A stretch of 64,000 nt of DNA from Paenibacillus wulumuqiensis (GCF_000971965.1 NZ_LAQP01000016.1:62001-126000), one strand, 5' to 3'. Shown: positions 37,870 through 47,622, numbered from the stretch's first letter. Translations and numbers: made by a program. Notes: generated by a model not told the origin, from the letters alone.

Positions 37870-38026
37870 AGCTTGTTCGCTGCGTTTATAGCTTGTCCGC
37901 TGCAGCTTGTCCGCTGCGAAAAGAGATTCTGCCATTCCCTCCGGTTAAGAAGGAAGATACGGAATGACCGTTTGCAGCAGTGTATCTTCCTTCTTAAATG
38001 TCGGTCATTGGCAGAATTCTCTTTTC
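37870..38026. repeat. Structured element between pilA and pilD: direct repeats and long inverted repeats
   Basis: Three copies of AGCTTGTYCGCTGC (37870-37917) stand next to a nested pair of inverted repeats. The inner stem TTAAGAAGGAAGATAC is a perfect 16 bp (37945-37960 with 37982-37997). The outer stem GAAAAGAGATTCTGCCA (37918-37934) pairs with 38009-38026 with one bulge. AATGACCG in the loop (37963-37970) can instead pair with CGGTCATT (38002-38009). There is no T-tract. It lies within the pilus message, after pilA; no gene is seen in 37779-38127. Confidence 0.85.
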
Positions 38027-38127
38027 TCCGCTTCGTGCACTTATTATCTTAATCATCCCGAAATTCTCAACCATTACTGGACAACTATATTATTTGTATA
38101 AGTTCAAAAACTTGGTTGTTGTAAATG

Positions 38128-38580
38128 TTACTTTTTCTTCACTGCGCTAAGAACCTCGGTTGCTGTAAATGTAATTTCAGCAGCATCGCCGCCCTTGAGA
38201 ACAACTTCTTTCAAACTACCATCAGTATTGAATTCTACCTTAGTAGATGTCTCGTTGAGTGCTAATTTAGTACTCGGCAGATAAAGATCACTGTCAATAT
38301 ATCCATTTTTTCCAGTACTAGGTTTAAGATCTTTCAGCGTTATTGTACTAGCGGTTTTAAAATCTCCATTCTTCTCGCCTATAACGTACATACGTGCTGC
38401 GTTATAAATTTGAGAAGCTGTATTCAGATCTGCATTATCTCTAGACTTACTAAGGATATTACCGATCAAAGGAACAGCAATAACCGCGATAATTGCCAGG
38501 ATAACGATAACAGCCAACAGCTCGATCAGGGTGAATCCTTTTTCTTCTTTGCCCATCTTTTTCATTACTTTGCTTAACAT
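38128..38580 (-). CDS. pilA: Type IV major prepilin
   Basis: The 150-residue structural pilin has a short leader ending KEEKG, then FTLIELLAVIVILAIIAV; PilD cleaves after Gly and the conserved Glu at mature position 5 is present. One hydrophobic helix is followed by a polar globular domain (SQIYNAARMYVIGEKNGDF, GYIDSDLYLPS). The ATG at 38580 follows AAAGGGG; the frame runs to 38646 but without a site. The distal two thirds are visibly AT-richer than the flanking pil genes, which suggests a variable pilin segment or a different origin. Confidence 0.95.
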   Translation of the reverse strand: MLSKVMKKMGKEEKGFTLIELLAVIVILAIIAVIAVPLIGNILSKSRDNADLNTASQIYNAARMYVIGEKNGDFKTASTITLKDLKPSTGKNGYIDSDLYLPSTKLALNETSTKVEFNTDGSLKEVVLKGGDAAEITFTATEVLSAVKKK

Positions 38581-38651
38581 TGTTCTTTTCCCCTTTTGCT
38601 TAATTATTGATATCAAAGCAGGTCCATTCGCGGATACGTACTTCACCGCGT

Positions 38652-39860
38652 TTAACCTACTGAATCATACAGTGTGAACATTGGCAGCATGATGGCTGCC
38701 ACAATAATGCCGACGACAGCTGCTAGGAAAGCGATCAGCAGCGGTTCGAGCAGCGACTTGAGTCGGTCGACGGTGTTTTCTACATCCATTTCGTAGAAAT
38801 CCGCCACTTTGCCGAGCATCTGGTCAAGCGATCCGGTCTCTTCGCCGATAGCGATCATCTGGGTGACCATCGGCGGGAAGACCCAGGATTTCTTGAGCGG
38901 ATCGGATAATGCATTCCCCCGGCGCAGCGATTCGCTCGCCTGATTGAGATACCGCTCAATTACCTTGTTGCCAGCAACTTCCGTTACGATCGACAGTGCC
39001 TGCAGCACCGGGACCGAACTGGCATACAGCGATGACAGTGTACGTGCAAACTGGGCAATGGAGCCTTTTTGATTGAGTCTTCCGAACACCGGAATCTTCA
39101 GCTTGGCATAGTCGATCCAGTAGGCACCGCGCTCAGAGCGCTTGAGTATAACAAAAGCTGCAATGATAATGACCAGCCCGAGTACCCAGAAATACCACTG
39201 CTGCTGGATACTTTTGCTCAGTGCCAGAATGACGACGGTGATCGTCGGCAGCTTGGCATCCATCGATTCGAACATATCGACAAACTGTGGAATGATCGCC
39301 ACCAGCAGATAGACGGTGACGGCAATAGCCAGAATACCGACGGTAATCGGATAGGTCAGCGCAGACTTGATCTTCTCGCGGGTAACATGCCGCTTCTCAA
39401 AGTAAACGGCGAGCCGCTCCAGCGTACCCTCCAGATCACCGGACTCCTCACCCGCACGAATCATGCTGATGAACAATCTCGGGAAGATTTTGGGTGATTC
39501 CTGCACCGCCTGCGACAGGGCGACCCCTCGCATCAGCTTGGAATGAACCTCGTGAAGCGTTTTGCGAAGCACTTTGCTCTCGGTCTGTTCGGCCAGGATG
39601 CGTGTCGCATCCAGAATCGTCACTCCTGCACGGATTAACGTGGCGAACTGCCGGCAGTACACGATGAAGTCGATCGTCTTGACCGGATTGCCGATGTAGA
39701 TCTCGGTCGTCATGAGTGTCTTGCGCTGTTCATTCAGCGAGAACACGGTAAGGCCACGCCGGCGCAGTTCGTCCATGGCGGTTGTTTTATCCGCTGCGGT
39801 CAATGTGCCTTTGAGCTGTTTGCCGTTAATGGTGCGTACCTGATATTCAAATTGCGGCAT
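38652..39860 (-). CDS. pilC: Type IV pilus inner-membrane platform protein
   Basis: The 402-residue GspF/PilC family protein anchors and turns with the assembly ATPases. It has two GspF repeats (about 65-190 and 270-395), each with a MIRAGEESGDLEGTLERLA-type motif (second copy MIAIGEETGSLDQMLGKVA), and three transmembrane stretches. The N-terminus FEYQVRTINGKQLKGTLTAADKTTA is family-typical. The ATG overlaps the pilT stop by one base, so the genes are coupled. Confidence 0.96.
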   Translation of the reverse strand: MPQFEYQVRTINGKQLKGTLTAADKTTAMDELRRRGLTVFSLNEQRKTLMTTEIYIGNPVKTIDFIVYCRQFATLIRAGVTILDATRILAEQTESKVLRKTLHEVHSKLMRGVALSQAVQESPKIFPRLFISMIRAGEESGDLEGTLERLAVYFEKRHVTREKIKSALTYPITVGILAIAVTVYLLVAIIPQFVDMFESMDAKLPTITVVILALSKSIQQQWYFWVLGLVIIIAAFVILKRSERGAYWIDYAKLKIPVFGRLNQKGSIAQFARTLSSLYASSVPVLQALSIVTEVAGNKVIERYLNQASESLRRGNALSDPLKKSWVFPPMVTQMIAIGEETGSLDQMLGKVADFYEMDVENTVDRLKSLLEPLLIAFLAAVVGIIVAAIMLPMFTLYDSVG

Positions 39861-40909
39861 CAGACACTCACCTCGGGCAGATACAATTTACCGATAGCAG
39901 GGTTAATCTGCCCCTGCTGCATCAGTTCACGAATACTCATTTCGAGCGTATGCATCCCGGATGAACGTCCGGTCTGCATCATACTGCGAATCTGATGCGT
40001 CTTCTCCGTACGGATCAGATTGGCGATAGCTGTCGTATTGATCAGAATCTCGGTTGCACATACCCGGCTGCGTCCGGATAGAGTTGGCAGCAGCCGTTGG
40101 GAAATGACTGCACTGAGTACAGCCGCCAGCTGAATCCGGATCTGTCCCTGCTGATGCGCAGGGAAAACGTCAATAATACGGTCGATCGTCTGCGGAGCAT
40201 CTGTCGTATGGAGAGTCGCGAACACCAGATGGCCGGTCTCTGCCGCAGTCACTGCAGCGGAGATCGTCTCCAGATCGCGCATCTCCCCGACGAGCAGTAC
40301 ATCCGGGTCCTGCCGAAGCGCTGCCCGAATCCCGCTGGCAAAGCTGGCCGTATCACTGCCGACTTCGCGCTGGTTAATCAGCGACTTGCCATGGGTATGC
40401 ACATACTCAATCGGATCTTCCAGCGTTACGATATGCCGGGACTGGTGGCGATTGATATGTCCAATCATCGCTGCCAGTGTGGATGACTTGCCACTTCCGG
40501 TTGGACCCGTTACGAGGACCAGCCCCTGCGGCTTCTCGGTCAGCGTCTTGAGCAGAGGCGGCAGCCCCAGCTGCTCCACCGTCGGAATCTGACTCGTGAT
40601 GAGGCGGATCGCAATACTGACAGACCCTTTTTGCCGGTATATATTGATCCGGTAACGGGCCGTATTGCCCAGAGAATATGAGAAATCGAATTCTCCTTTT
40701 GCCCGGAAATGATTTTGCTGTTCTTCAGTAAGCAGCATCTCGGCTGCTGCCAGGGTATCTTCCGCGGTCAGCAGTTCTTCGGACTGTGCGGTCAATTGGC
40801 CATGTATCCGCATGATGGGCACAGAGCCAACCGAAAGATGGAGATCCGATGCCCCCAGCTGCTGCATGCTGTCGAGTAATTCGTGGATATTATGAGTGGT
40901 TGAGGCCAT
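39860..40909 (-). CDS. pilT: Type IV pilus retraction ATPase
   Basis: The 349-residue hexameric ATPase disassembles the pilus, allowing twitching and DNA uptake. Walker A GPTGSGKSSTLAAMI, Asp box LEDPIEYVH, Walker B DPDVLLVGEMRD and His box HLVFATLHTTDAP are intact. The C-terminal retraction motif region AIxNLIR is present as ATAIANLIRTEKTHQI. It is shorter than PilB because it lacks the N-terminal GspE domain. A pilB-pilT-pilC order is common in Gram-positive pilus operons. Confidence 0.96.
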   Translation of the reverse strand: MASTTHNIHELLDSMQQLGASDLHLSVGSVPIMRIHGQLTAQSEELLTAEDTLAAAEMLLTEEQQNHFRAKGEFDFSYSLGNTARYRINIYRQKGSVSIAIRLITSQIPTVEQLGLPPLLKTLTEKPQGLVLVTGPTGSGKSSTLAAMIGHINRHQSRHIVTLEDPIEYVHTHGKSLINQREVGSDTASFASGIRAALRQDPDVLLVGEMRDLETISAAVTAAETGHLVFATLHTTDAPQTIDRIIDVFPAHQQGQIRIQLAAVLSAVISQRLLPTLSGRSRVCATEILINTTAIANLIRTEKTHQIRSMMQTGRSSGMHTLEMSIRELMQQGQINPAIGKLYLPEVSV

Positions 40910-40947
40910 TCGTGCATCTTCCCTCCTTTACGCTGAATCTAAGCCTG

Positions 40948-42612
40948 TTAATAAGAGACGGTCTCACGCATGACTTCCTGAATCGTTGTAATGCCTTCTT
41001 CTACTTTGTGCAGGCCATCTTCTACAAGCGTAATCATCTGCTGTTCCTGCGCTGCTTCCCGTATTTCTTCCACAGAGGCATTGTCCGTAATACTCTGGCG
41101 TATCCGCTTATCCACCTTGAGTACTTCATGAATCGCTACCCGTCCGCGGTAACCGGTATGATTGCAGTTGCCACAGCCGCGGCCTTTGTACAGCTGCTCG
41201 GTCTGTATACCGTGACTGTGCAGCAGAATTCGTTCCTGCTCTGACGGCGTATAGGCAATTCTGCAGTCCGGGCAGATGCGGCGTACCAGCCGCTGGGCGA
41301 CCACACCGATCAGGGACGAAGCGATCAGATATGGCTCCACTCCCATGTCACGCAGACGCATTACCGTACTTACCGCATCATTCGTATGCAGCGTTGACAG
41401 TACCAGGTGACCGGTCAGGGAAGCACGCACGGCGATCTCGGCAGTCTCATTATCCCGGATCTCTCCGACCATGATAATGTTGGGGTCCTGACGCAGAATC
41501 GAGCGCAGTCCCGAGGCAAAGGTCAGCCCGATCGCCGGATTCACCTGTACCTGATTGATCCCTTCCAGCTGATATTCCACCGGATCTTCCACCGTAATCG
41601 TATTGGTGCTCTCCACATTCAGTACATTCAGTGCCGAGTAGAGCGTAGTCGTCTTGCCGCTTCCCGTCGGGCCGGTAATGAGCAGAATGCCATAGGGATT
41701 ATCGATCATTTCCTTGAAAAGCCTGGAGTTATATTCGTTAAAGCCCAGCTGTTCGAGCGGCTTGACGCCGGTGCTGATATCCAGCAGACGCATTACAATC
41801 TTCTCGCCGTGCATGGTAGGCAGCGTCGATACACGAATATCGACCATTTTCAGATCGAATTGCATCTTGATTCTGCCATCCTGGGGAAGACGCCGTTCGG
41901 CAATATTCAGCCGGGACATAATTTTCAGACGAGCCGTGATAAAGCCCTGCATCTGCTTCGGTACATGACGTTCGGTCTGCAGCAGACCATCGATCCGGTA
42001 GCGGATCGCGACATCATTTTCACTCGGATCAATATGAATGTCCGAGGCTCTCAGATGAACCGCCTGCTGGATCATCTGGTTGACCAGCCGCACAACCGGG
42101 GAGGATTCATCCGTAATCTCGGTTTCCTCAATCTCTTCGGTCGTCGGCAGCTCTCCCATCATCTGGCTCATCGAATCACGCAGGCCGTAGTAATGAGCAA
42201 TAGCCCGCTGCAATTCATCCCGGCTGGAGATGGCCGGCTCAATACGGAAGCCCGTACTCATACGCAGATCTTCAATCGCAAAATAATCCAGCGGATCTGC
42301 CATCGCTACCATAAGCTTGCTGCCATCCTTCATAAATGGGAGCACCTGATAACGCTTGGCCATACTCTCCGGGATAATCTGGGTGACAGCCGCATCAATC
42401 TGGTATTTGAACAAATTGACATGTGGAATCCCCAGCTGGAACTCCAGCACTTCGATCAGCTGCTGCTCTGTAATATATCCCTGTGCCAGCAGTACATCAC
42501 CGAGCTTGCGTTTGGATTTGCGCTGTTCCTCCAGCGCCTGATTGAGCTGCTCTTCGGTAATAAGTCCATTTTCAAAAAGAAGATCGCCCAGCTTTTTCTT
42601 CATTATCTTCAT
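40948..42612 (-). CDS. pilB: Type IV pilus assembly ATPase
   Basis: The GspE/PilB ATPase powers pilus extension. An N-terminal MshEN-like domain (LGDLLFENGLITEEQLNQALEEQ, about 1-150) precedes the core with Walker A GPTGSGKTTTLYSAL, VEDPVEYQL, Walker B DPNIIMVGEIRDNETAEIA, LTGHLVLSTLHTNDA and the zinc-binding tetra-Cys CPDC...CGNC. MshEN domains can bind c-di-GMP, which would link pilus extension to that signal; this is inference. The start is uncertain: 42612 (twelve bases after GGAG) is preferred to 42630. Confidence 0.95.
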   Translation of the reverse strand: MKIMKKKLGDLLFENGLITEEQLNQALEEQRKSKRKLGDVLLAQGYITEQQLIEVLEFQLGIPHVNLFKYQIDAAVTQIIPESMAKRYQVLPFMKDGSKLMVAMADPLDYFAIEDLRMSTGFRIEPAISSRDELQRAIAHYYGLRDSMSQMMGELPTTEEIEETEITDESSPVVRLVNQMIQQAVHLRASDIHIDPSENDVAIRYRIDGLLQTERHVPKQMQGFITARLKIMSRLNIAERRLPQDGRIKMQFDLKMVDIRVSTLPTMHGEKIVMRLLDISTGVKPLEQLGFNEYNSRLFKEMIDNPYGILLITGPTGSGKTTTLYSALNVLNVESTNTITVEDPVEYQLEGINQVQVNPAIGLTFASGLRSILRQDPNIIMVGEIRDNETAEIAVRASLTGHLVLSTLHTNDAVSTVMRLRDMGVEPYLIASSLIGVVAQRLVRRICPDCRIAYTPSEQERILLHSHGIQTEQLYKGRGCGNCNHTGYRGRVAIHEVLKVDKRIRQSITDNASVEEIREAAQEQQMITLVEDGLHKVEEGITTIQEVMRETVSY

Positions 42613-42639
42613 CTGTTGTCTCAACTCCATCAGGCATAG

Positions 42640-42762
42640 TCAGAGGCTGCATGTTGCACAGTATTCACTTGGGACCTTCAGCCGCTTACCATTGTGTCCG
42701 CACTTCTCCCAGATAAGCTTTTGTATTTTCAGCTCCGGATATCGAATTTGTTCACTCAACAT
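42640..42762 (-). CDS. Putative 40-residue Cys/His microprotein heading the pilus operon
   Basis: A complete 40-codon frame, ATG at 42762 to TGA at 42640, reads MLSEQIRYPELKIQKLIWEK, then CGHNGKRLKVPSEYCATCSL. CGH and CATC could bind one zinc ion. Its stop lies 9-27 nt before the possible pilB starts, so it would be coupled to pilB. A weak purine stretch (AAGTGG) is eight bases upstream. No homologue is known to me; the reading could be chance, but the codons look coding-like and the position is suggestive. Confidence 0.4.
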   Translation of the reverse strand: MLSEQIRYPELKIQKLIWEKCGHNGKRLKVPSEYCATCSL

Positions 42763-42801
42763 CTAAAGAACCACTTTTTTATAATATTGATAAAATAGTC
42801 C

Positions 42802-42815
42802 TATTATTTAAGTCC
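42802..42815 (-). promoter_or_regulatory. 14-nt motif shared with the second pilus operon
   Basis: On the minus strand GGACTTAAATAATA. The copy at 50904-50917 differs at 2 of 14 positions. The element GGACT is repeated nearby (AATAGGACT twice, 14 nt apart). The surrounding 42763-42934 is AT-rich and divides two divergent transcripts. Confidence 0.45.
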
Positions 42816-42940
42816 TATTTATTCTAATATTATAAATAATATTTAGCAACCGATATATTAAGTAAATTACCTATTTACTTTTATCGGACTTTAGACTCAA
42901 TAATTTAGCTGAAATTTAAAAAAATTGGAGGTTTTTGTCT

Positions 42941-45900
42941 TTGAGGTCCAAAAGTGCAATAATATTCCTTTCCATCATCCTGTTGAGCTTGCTTGCGATC
43001 CCGCTTGTACAAATGATCGCCGGGGCATCTACCCGTTATCAGATTCACATTCTGGAGATTAATGATAATGGCAAGTTCCCGCTGCAGGAGAAGCTTCAGA
43101 ACAGCTCCAACTTCACCGTCACCACCATGCGCATGAAGCAGTTTGTAGCGATGCGTGAAGAGCTGGATGGCAAATATGATGCTATCTATATCGGCGGCGG
43201 TACGTACAATACGACTGGTGTACAGGGTCAGGATCATAATACGACCGGCATCATGAACGATATTACCGAGCTCAAAGCCAGGGATATTATCGATAACTAC
43301 ATCGAGAAAGGACTGCCGGTCATCCTGAATAAGGCACTGCTCAATCAGCCGGCTACCAGCAAGAATGCCCATCTGTTATATGATTATTTCTCTCCCTATC
43401 AGGATACGACGGCGCGTCCTTTTAATGTATTCTTCATCGCTGATGAGGAATTGGCGCCGCTGGCCGTCCAGATGGAAGATACCAATTCCAGTCTTTATAA
43501 AATAATGACCCAGCGCCCGCAGCTCAGTGTCAGTAATAAGCCGGCAGACTATGAGACTGCTGCAGGCCAATCCGTTGTCTACAGGCAAGGCCAGGAACTA
43601 AGGTTTGATTTTAATGTCGGCAATGTATCGGGGTTGGCGGAGGGTAATGTGGAGGCCAATCTGTACCTCGGAATTGATAAGGTTCTGAAAATGGGCAGCG
43701 ACCAGCTGGTAGCAACCGAGCAGCTCAATAGCACCCAGGGAACACTGAGCTACAAACTGCCCAAGGCCTATTCGGGATTACTCTACTGGAAACTGGAGAT
43801 CGTCAACCGTCAATCAGGCACCGCGCTCAAAAATTATACGACGGGTGTAATCCGGTATCAGGATGAGAAGACCGTTGTCCGCGTACTTCAGGTGCTGCCA
43901 TCGGACGGCAAGTCCAGCGGTAACAGCAGTCTGCTGAACAGTGCCAATATGAAGCCATCCTATCTGGCAGGAACAGATTACCAGCTGGATATTACCGTCA
44001 AGACGTTTGAAGAGTTCAATTCAACTGTGTATCGGAATCTGAACGGAACCTATGACATGATCGTGCTGGGGTTCCGCGACCAATATAATCAATTTGCTCC
44101 GCTCAATGACGCATCGGCGGCAGCTATACGCAAGTTTATCGCTTCCGGACAGGGAGTGATGTTTACCCATGATACGGTGTTTGACAAAAATAACGCCGCT
44201 TCGCAAATATGGCTCAAGTATTTCCAGACCGACTCCGGCCAGATTGCGCCAAAGACAAATATCGGTCTCAATGCACCCAACAAATCCAGAACCACGGCTG
44301 TAGTGAATAAAGGCCTGCTGACAGAGTATCCGTTTGATCTCAGTCAGCCTCCGTCCAACAGCAATGGCTATATAGGACAGATCAATCAGACGCATGACCA
44401 ATATTTCACCCTGGATCTGGAAGATCCTGAAGTGGTGTCCTGGTATAACATTACCGGCAGCAATCGGGATGTACAGGACAGCTGGAATCACTACTATACG
44501 TACTCCAAAGGCAATGTTACGTATTCCGGTACCGGTCATACCAATACCGGATTCCCGGAATGGGAGCAAAAACTATTCGTCAATACGATGTACCGCGCCT
44601 TTATCGGCTCCAATCATGCACCGGAGATTACCGTCACCGCACCTGCGGACGGCAGCACCAAGCCTTCGTACCTGAAGAACTTTGTACTCAGCTATACTGC
44701 CAATGACTGGGATCTCAAAGACCGTAATCTGACAGCCAGCGTGAAATTCAAGCATAACGGCAAAGTGCTGACCGACCTGTCCATTCCGGAAAAGACCGTC
44801 TTGTCCGGTCAGGCTATCAACGAAACATTCGAGAATCCGCTGCCGGAAGGCGGTACACTGCAGATTGAGATTACGGTCAAAGACAAGCAGGGCGCGCTGG
44901 CGACCAAAACGGTCAACTTTACGATCGAGCGAGCCGAAGCCAATCTGCTGACCAATCGTGAGATTATCTCCGGTGTACAAAACGGAGAAGCCGAACAGAA
45001 TACACCGCTGACCATCGAATACTCGGTTACACCGAAGCCGGTCAGCTACCAGTCTGTGAATCCGGAGGAACAGGCATCCAGCAAACTGGTCATCTCCAAT
45101 ATTCAATACAAGGAGCAGCTGCCTCCTCAGCTGGAGATTACAGGCACTCTCCCGGAAGGCATGACCAAAGAAGGCACGGCAGCCACAGGATATGTGCTCA
45201 CCATGCCGCTGCCTGATATTCAATACAGACTATCCGGCCAAAGCGGCGTACAGTCCTATGTTCCCGTAATGCCGGAAGACCAGCCTGCGGTGAAGTTCCG
45301 ACTTACCCTGACACCTGTCGGCAAAGGAGCCTACAATCTCGTGAATGCCCAGCTGAATTATGCGGATATCCACAGCGCTACCCGTAATATTGCAGCGCTC
45401 GGCAATCTAAAAGATTACAGCGTGCTGATCCTTGGCGATATCACAATGGATCGTTCGGGCTTCTCGACAGCAGGAAGAGTAGCCGGTGCAGGCAATGTCA
45501 ATCTGCCCGGCGGCTTCAGTATCGGTACAGAGCTGGGCGATAATGCCAAAGGCACACCGGTCCTTATCGCTGGCAAGAACCTGACCGTCAGCAGCGGTTC
45601 TGTCTACAAAGGCAAAGCCGTCTATGGAGATACGATCAGCAAGCCGGAGTATACGGACTATACGGCCGTACAGGGAACACCGATTGACTTTGACGCCATG
45701 GGTACCAAGCTGCGCAGCATGTCCAACGATCTCGCAGCCCTTCCCGCCAAAGGCTCGGTGACCAAATCTTACTCTACGCTGACGCTAACCGGTACAGACC
45801 CCGAACTCAATATATTCCAGGTCGCCGATTCCCAGCTGGGAGATGGCACCAATTCGATAGTCATTGATGCGCCAGCCAGTTCCCATGTACTGGTCAATGT

Positions 45901-47455
45901 CAGCGGCTCACATGTCAAAATAAGCGGCGGGTTAACCGTTAACGGCCCGACCTACCAGCATATCCTGTATAACTTTAATCAGGCCTCCAGCCTGCAGCTG
46001 AACAATATCGGAGTACTCGGTTCCGTGCTGGCACCCAATGCGGCATTGAACTTTGGAGGAAGTATCAAAGGCTCCCTGATCGGAGCCTCCATGACAGGGA
46101 CCGGCTATGGATCGTCGTCCATTCCGTTCTACGATGTTGATGTGGAAGGCCTTGCACCGGCACCAGATGAGAAAGACAGAGTGACTATTGTTTTCCCGGA
46201 TATTATTTTCAACTCGGTTGTCAAAGTAAAAACACTGTATCTGGAAGATATATCGATGCTGGTCGGCGATCAGAAAACGCTTATTCCGACCGTCTCCCCT
46301 GTAGACGCCAATAACAAAGTGTTAAACTGGTCCTCTGCCAATCCCAAGATGGTCACAGTCACTCCGAGCGGAGAAAATGGAACCATTCAGGCACTTGCAC
46401 CGGGCAAGACATTCATCGAAATCCGTTCAACCGACGGCAGCAATATTACGTACAGAGCTGCTGTGACCGTTATACAGCCGGGGTTGTCCATTCAGGGGCC
46501 TGCCGCTATCGGCGTTGCACAGGTCGGTACGCTTCAGGCTATCCTGAATCCATCCGATGAAAAAGCCCGTGTCACCTGGTCTGTCAAAGACAGCAGCAGT
46601 GGTACATCTGCCAAACCTGTCCTTACCGTCAACACGGCCAATCCATGGCAGGCATCCATCACCGGCCAGCAGCCGGGCAAATATACGGTGGTTGCCACCG
46701 TAACGACTGCCAACGGACGCACGTATACGGCAGAGCACACATTATGGATTTTTAATATCCGCATCGATGGTCCATCCGCCATGAATGACGGCGAAAAGAT
46801 TACACTAACCGCTGTCACCGATCCTGCCGGCGTTACCCCGGCTCCGGCATTCACCTGGTCTCTCGGCCCGGCGAGTACCGACAGTTCGAATAATGCGGGC
46901 AGTCCAGGAAGTTCCGGCGGTGCGGACAGCGCAGCCCATCCAGGCAGTGCTGAGCTGAGTTCGAGTACCGGCTCCAGCGTTACACTGACCGGCAAGGAAC
47001 CGGGCAAAGTCAACGTTATTGTATCTTCCGGAGGGATGCAGGCGGCTATCGAGGTTATCATCCACCCGGTACTGCGTGAACTTATTCTGCAGGGACCGAT
47101 ACGGATGAATGTCGGAAATACCGTTGATCTGATGGATAACAGCATCTCCGGATTTGATTATCGTCCGCGAAGTGTGGATATCTCTACCCTGCTGGATCAT
47201 CTGGCCTGGAGCATGCCTGCCGATCAGACAAGTATTCGATTCGAACACTCCGGCTCTACCGGGCAGGAACCGATCATCAGGGGCGGCAGCGTAATCCAGG
47301 CGATCCGTCCGGGTTATACAACCGTCACCCTCTCCTACACCGGCAAACCGGATGTAAAGCCTGTTACGATTGGCATTATCGTGCTGTCCGGCACGACGAA
47401 TCCGGACAACCCTACAGATAATAATGATCCGAATATCAATGGAGACCGATACTGA
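42941..47455 (+). CDS. Large surface protein with DUF5057-like, choice-of-anchor-A-like and bacterial Ig-like regions
   Basis: The 1504-residue product starts at a TTG (42941) nine bases after GGAGG; an earlier TTG at 42935 is too close. A signal anchor (SAIIFLSIILLSLLAIPLVQM) is followed by a DUF5057-like region (about 20-550: YQIHILEINDNGKF, YDMIVLGFRDQY, GQGVMFTHDTVFD). A beta-sandwich follows (about 557-660), then a choice-of-anchor-A-like domain (about 816-1065: YSVLILGDITMD, AGNVNLPGG, ILYNFNQASSLQLN, GVLGSVLAPNAAL), and Big_2-like Ig domains (about 1090-1480). There is no LPXTG or SLH anchor. It sits between the two pilus operons and converges on the second, so a pilus-associated adhesin is a fair guess. 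Confidence 0.85.
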   Translation: MRSKSAIIFLSIILLSLLAIPLVQMIAGASTRYQIHILEINDNGKFPLQEKLQNSSNFTVTTMRMKQFVAMREELDGKYDAIYIGGGTYNTTGVQGQDHNTTGIMNDITELKARDIIDNYIEKGLPVILNKALLNQPATSKNAHLLYDYFSPYQDTTARPFNVFFIADEELAPLAVQMEDTNSSLYKIMTQRPQLSVSNKPADYETAAGQSVVYRQGQELRFDFNVGNVSGLAEGNVEANLYLGIDKVLKMGSDQLVATEQLNSTQGTLSYKLPKAYSGLLYWKLEIVNRQSGTALKNYTTGVIRYQDEKTVVRVLQVLPSDGKSSGNSSLLNSANMKPSYLAGTDYQLDITVKTFEEFNSTVYRNLNGTYDMIVLGFRDQYNQFAPLNDASAAAIRKFIASGQGVMFTHDTVFDKNNAASQIWLKYFQTDSGQIAPKTNIGLNAPNKSRTTAVVNKGLLTEYPFDLSQPPSNSNGYIGQINQTHDQYFTLDLEDPEVVSWYNITGSNRDVQDSWNHYYTYSKGNVTYSGTGHTNTGFPEWEQKLFVNTMYRAFIGSNHAPEITVTAPADGSTKPSYLKNFVLSYTANDWDLKDRNLTASVKFKHNGKVLTDLSIPEKTVLSGQAINETFENPLPEGGTLQIEITVKDKQGALATKTVNFTIERAEANLLTNREIISGVQNGEAEQNTPLTIEYSVTPKPVSYQSVNPEEQASSKLVISNIQYKEQLPPQLEITGTLPEGMTKEGTAATGYVLTMPLPDIQYRLSGQSGVQSYVPVMPEDQPAVKFRLTLTPVGKGAYNLVNAQLNYADIHSATRNIAALGNLKDYSVLILGDITMDRSGFSTAGRVAGAGNVNLPGGFSIGTELGDNAKGTPVLIAGKNLTVSSGSVYKGKAVYGDTISKPEYTDYTAVQGTPIDFDAMGTKLRSMSNDLAALPAKGSVTKSYSTLTLTGTDPELNIFQVADSQLGDGTNSIVIDAPASSHVLVNVSGSHVKISGGLTVNGPTYQHILYNFNQASSLQLNNIGVLGSVLAPNAALNFGGSIKGSLIGASMTGTGYGSSSIPFYDVDVEGLAPAPDEKDRVTIVFPDIIFNSVVKVKTLYLEDISMLVGDQKTLIPTVSPVDANNKVLNWSSANPKMVTVTPSGENGTIQALAPGKTFIEIRSTDGSNITYRAAVTVIQPGLSIQGPAAIGVAQVGTLQAILNPSDEKARVTWSVKDSSSGTSAKPVLTVNTANPWQASITGQQPGKYTVVATVTTANGRTYTAEHTLWIFNIRIDGPSAMNDGEKITLTAVTDPAGVTPAPAFTWSLGPASTDSSNNAGSPGSSGGADSAAHPGSAELSSSTGSSVTLTGKEPGKVNVIVSSGGMQAAIEVIIHPVLRELILQGPIRMNVGNTVDLMDNSISGFDYRPRSVDISTLLDHLAWSMPADQTSIRFEHSGSTGQEPIIRGGSVIQAIRPGYTTVTLSYTGKPDVKPVTIGIIVLSGTTNPDNPTDNNDPNINGDRY

Positions 47456-47534
47456 TCGGCTTCAGCGATCATCATGGACTGCTGCAGTTACAGCAGTCCT
47501 GATCATTACAAACCACGTCAAAAGCATAAATACC

Positions 47535-47588
47535 AAAAAGAGCAGAAGCGCTAATCCGTATCACCGGATGAGTACTCCTGCTCTTTTT
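47535..47588. terminator. Bidirectional terminator between the surface protein and the PilX-like gene
   Basis: AAAAAGAGCAG pairs with CTGCTCTTTTT around a 32-nt interior. T-tracts lie on both strands, between convergent genes. Confidence 0.8.
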
Positions 47589-47590
47589 GA

Positions 47591-47622
47591 CGTTCTGTAT
47601 TCTGTATTCTGTATTCTGTATC
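47591..47622. repeat. Heptamer tandem repeat (TATTCTG), about 3-4 copies
   Basis: Three TATTCTG units, a partial TATC after them and GTTCTG before them lie about 40 nt past the stop codon of the minus-strand PilX-like gene. The family also occurs at 6776 and 51077. Confidence 0.85.

Noticed and set aside
42640-42940. c-di-GMP (GEMM) riboswitch before the pilus operon
   Set aside because: Typical in clostridial pilus operons, but no GEMM-I core sequence is present in either direction.
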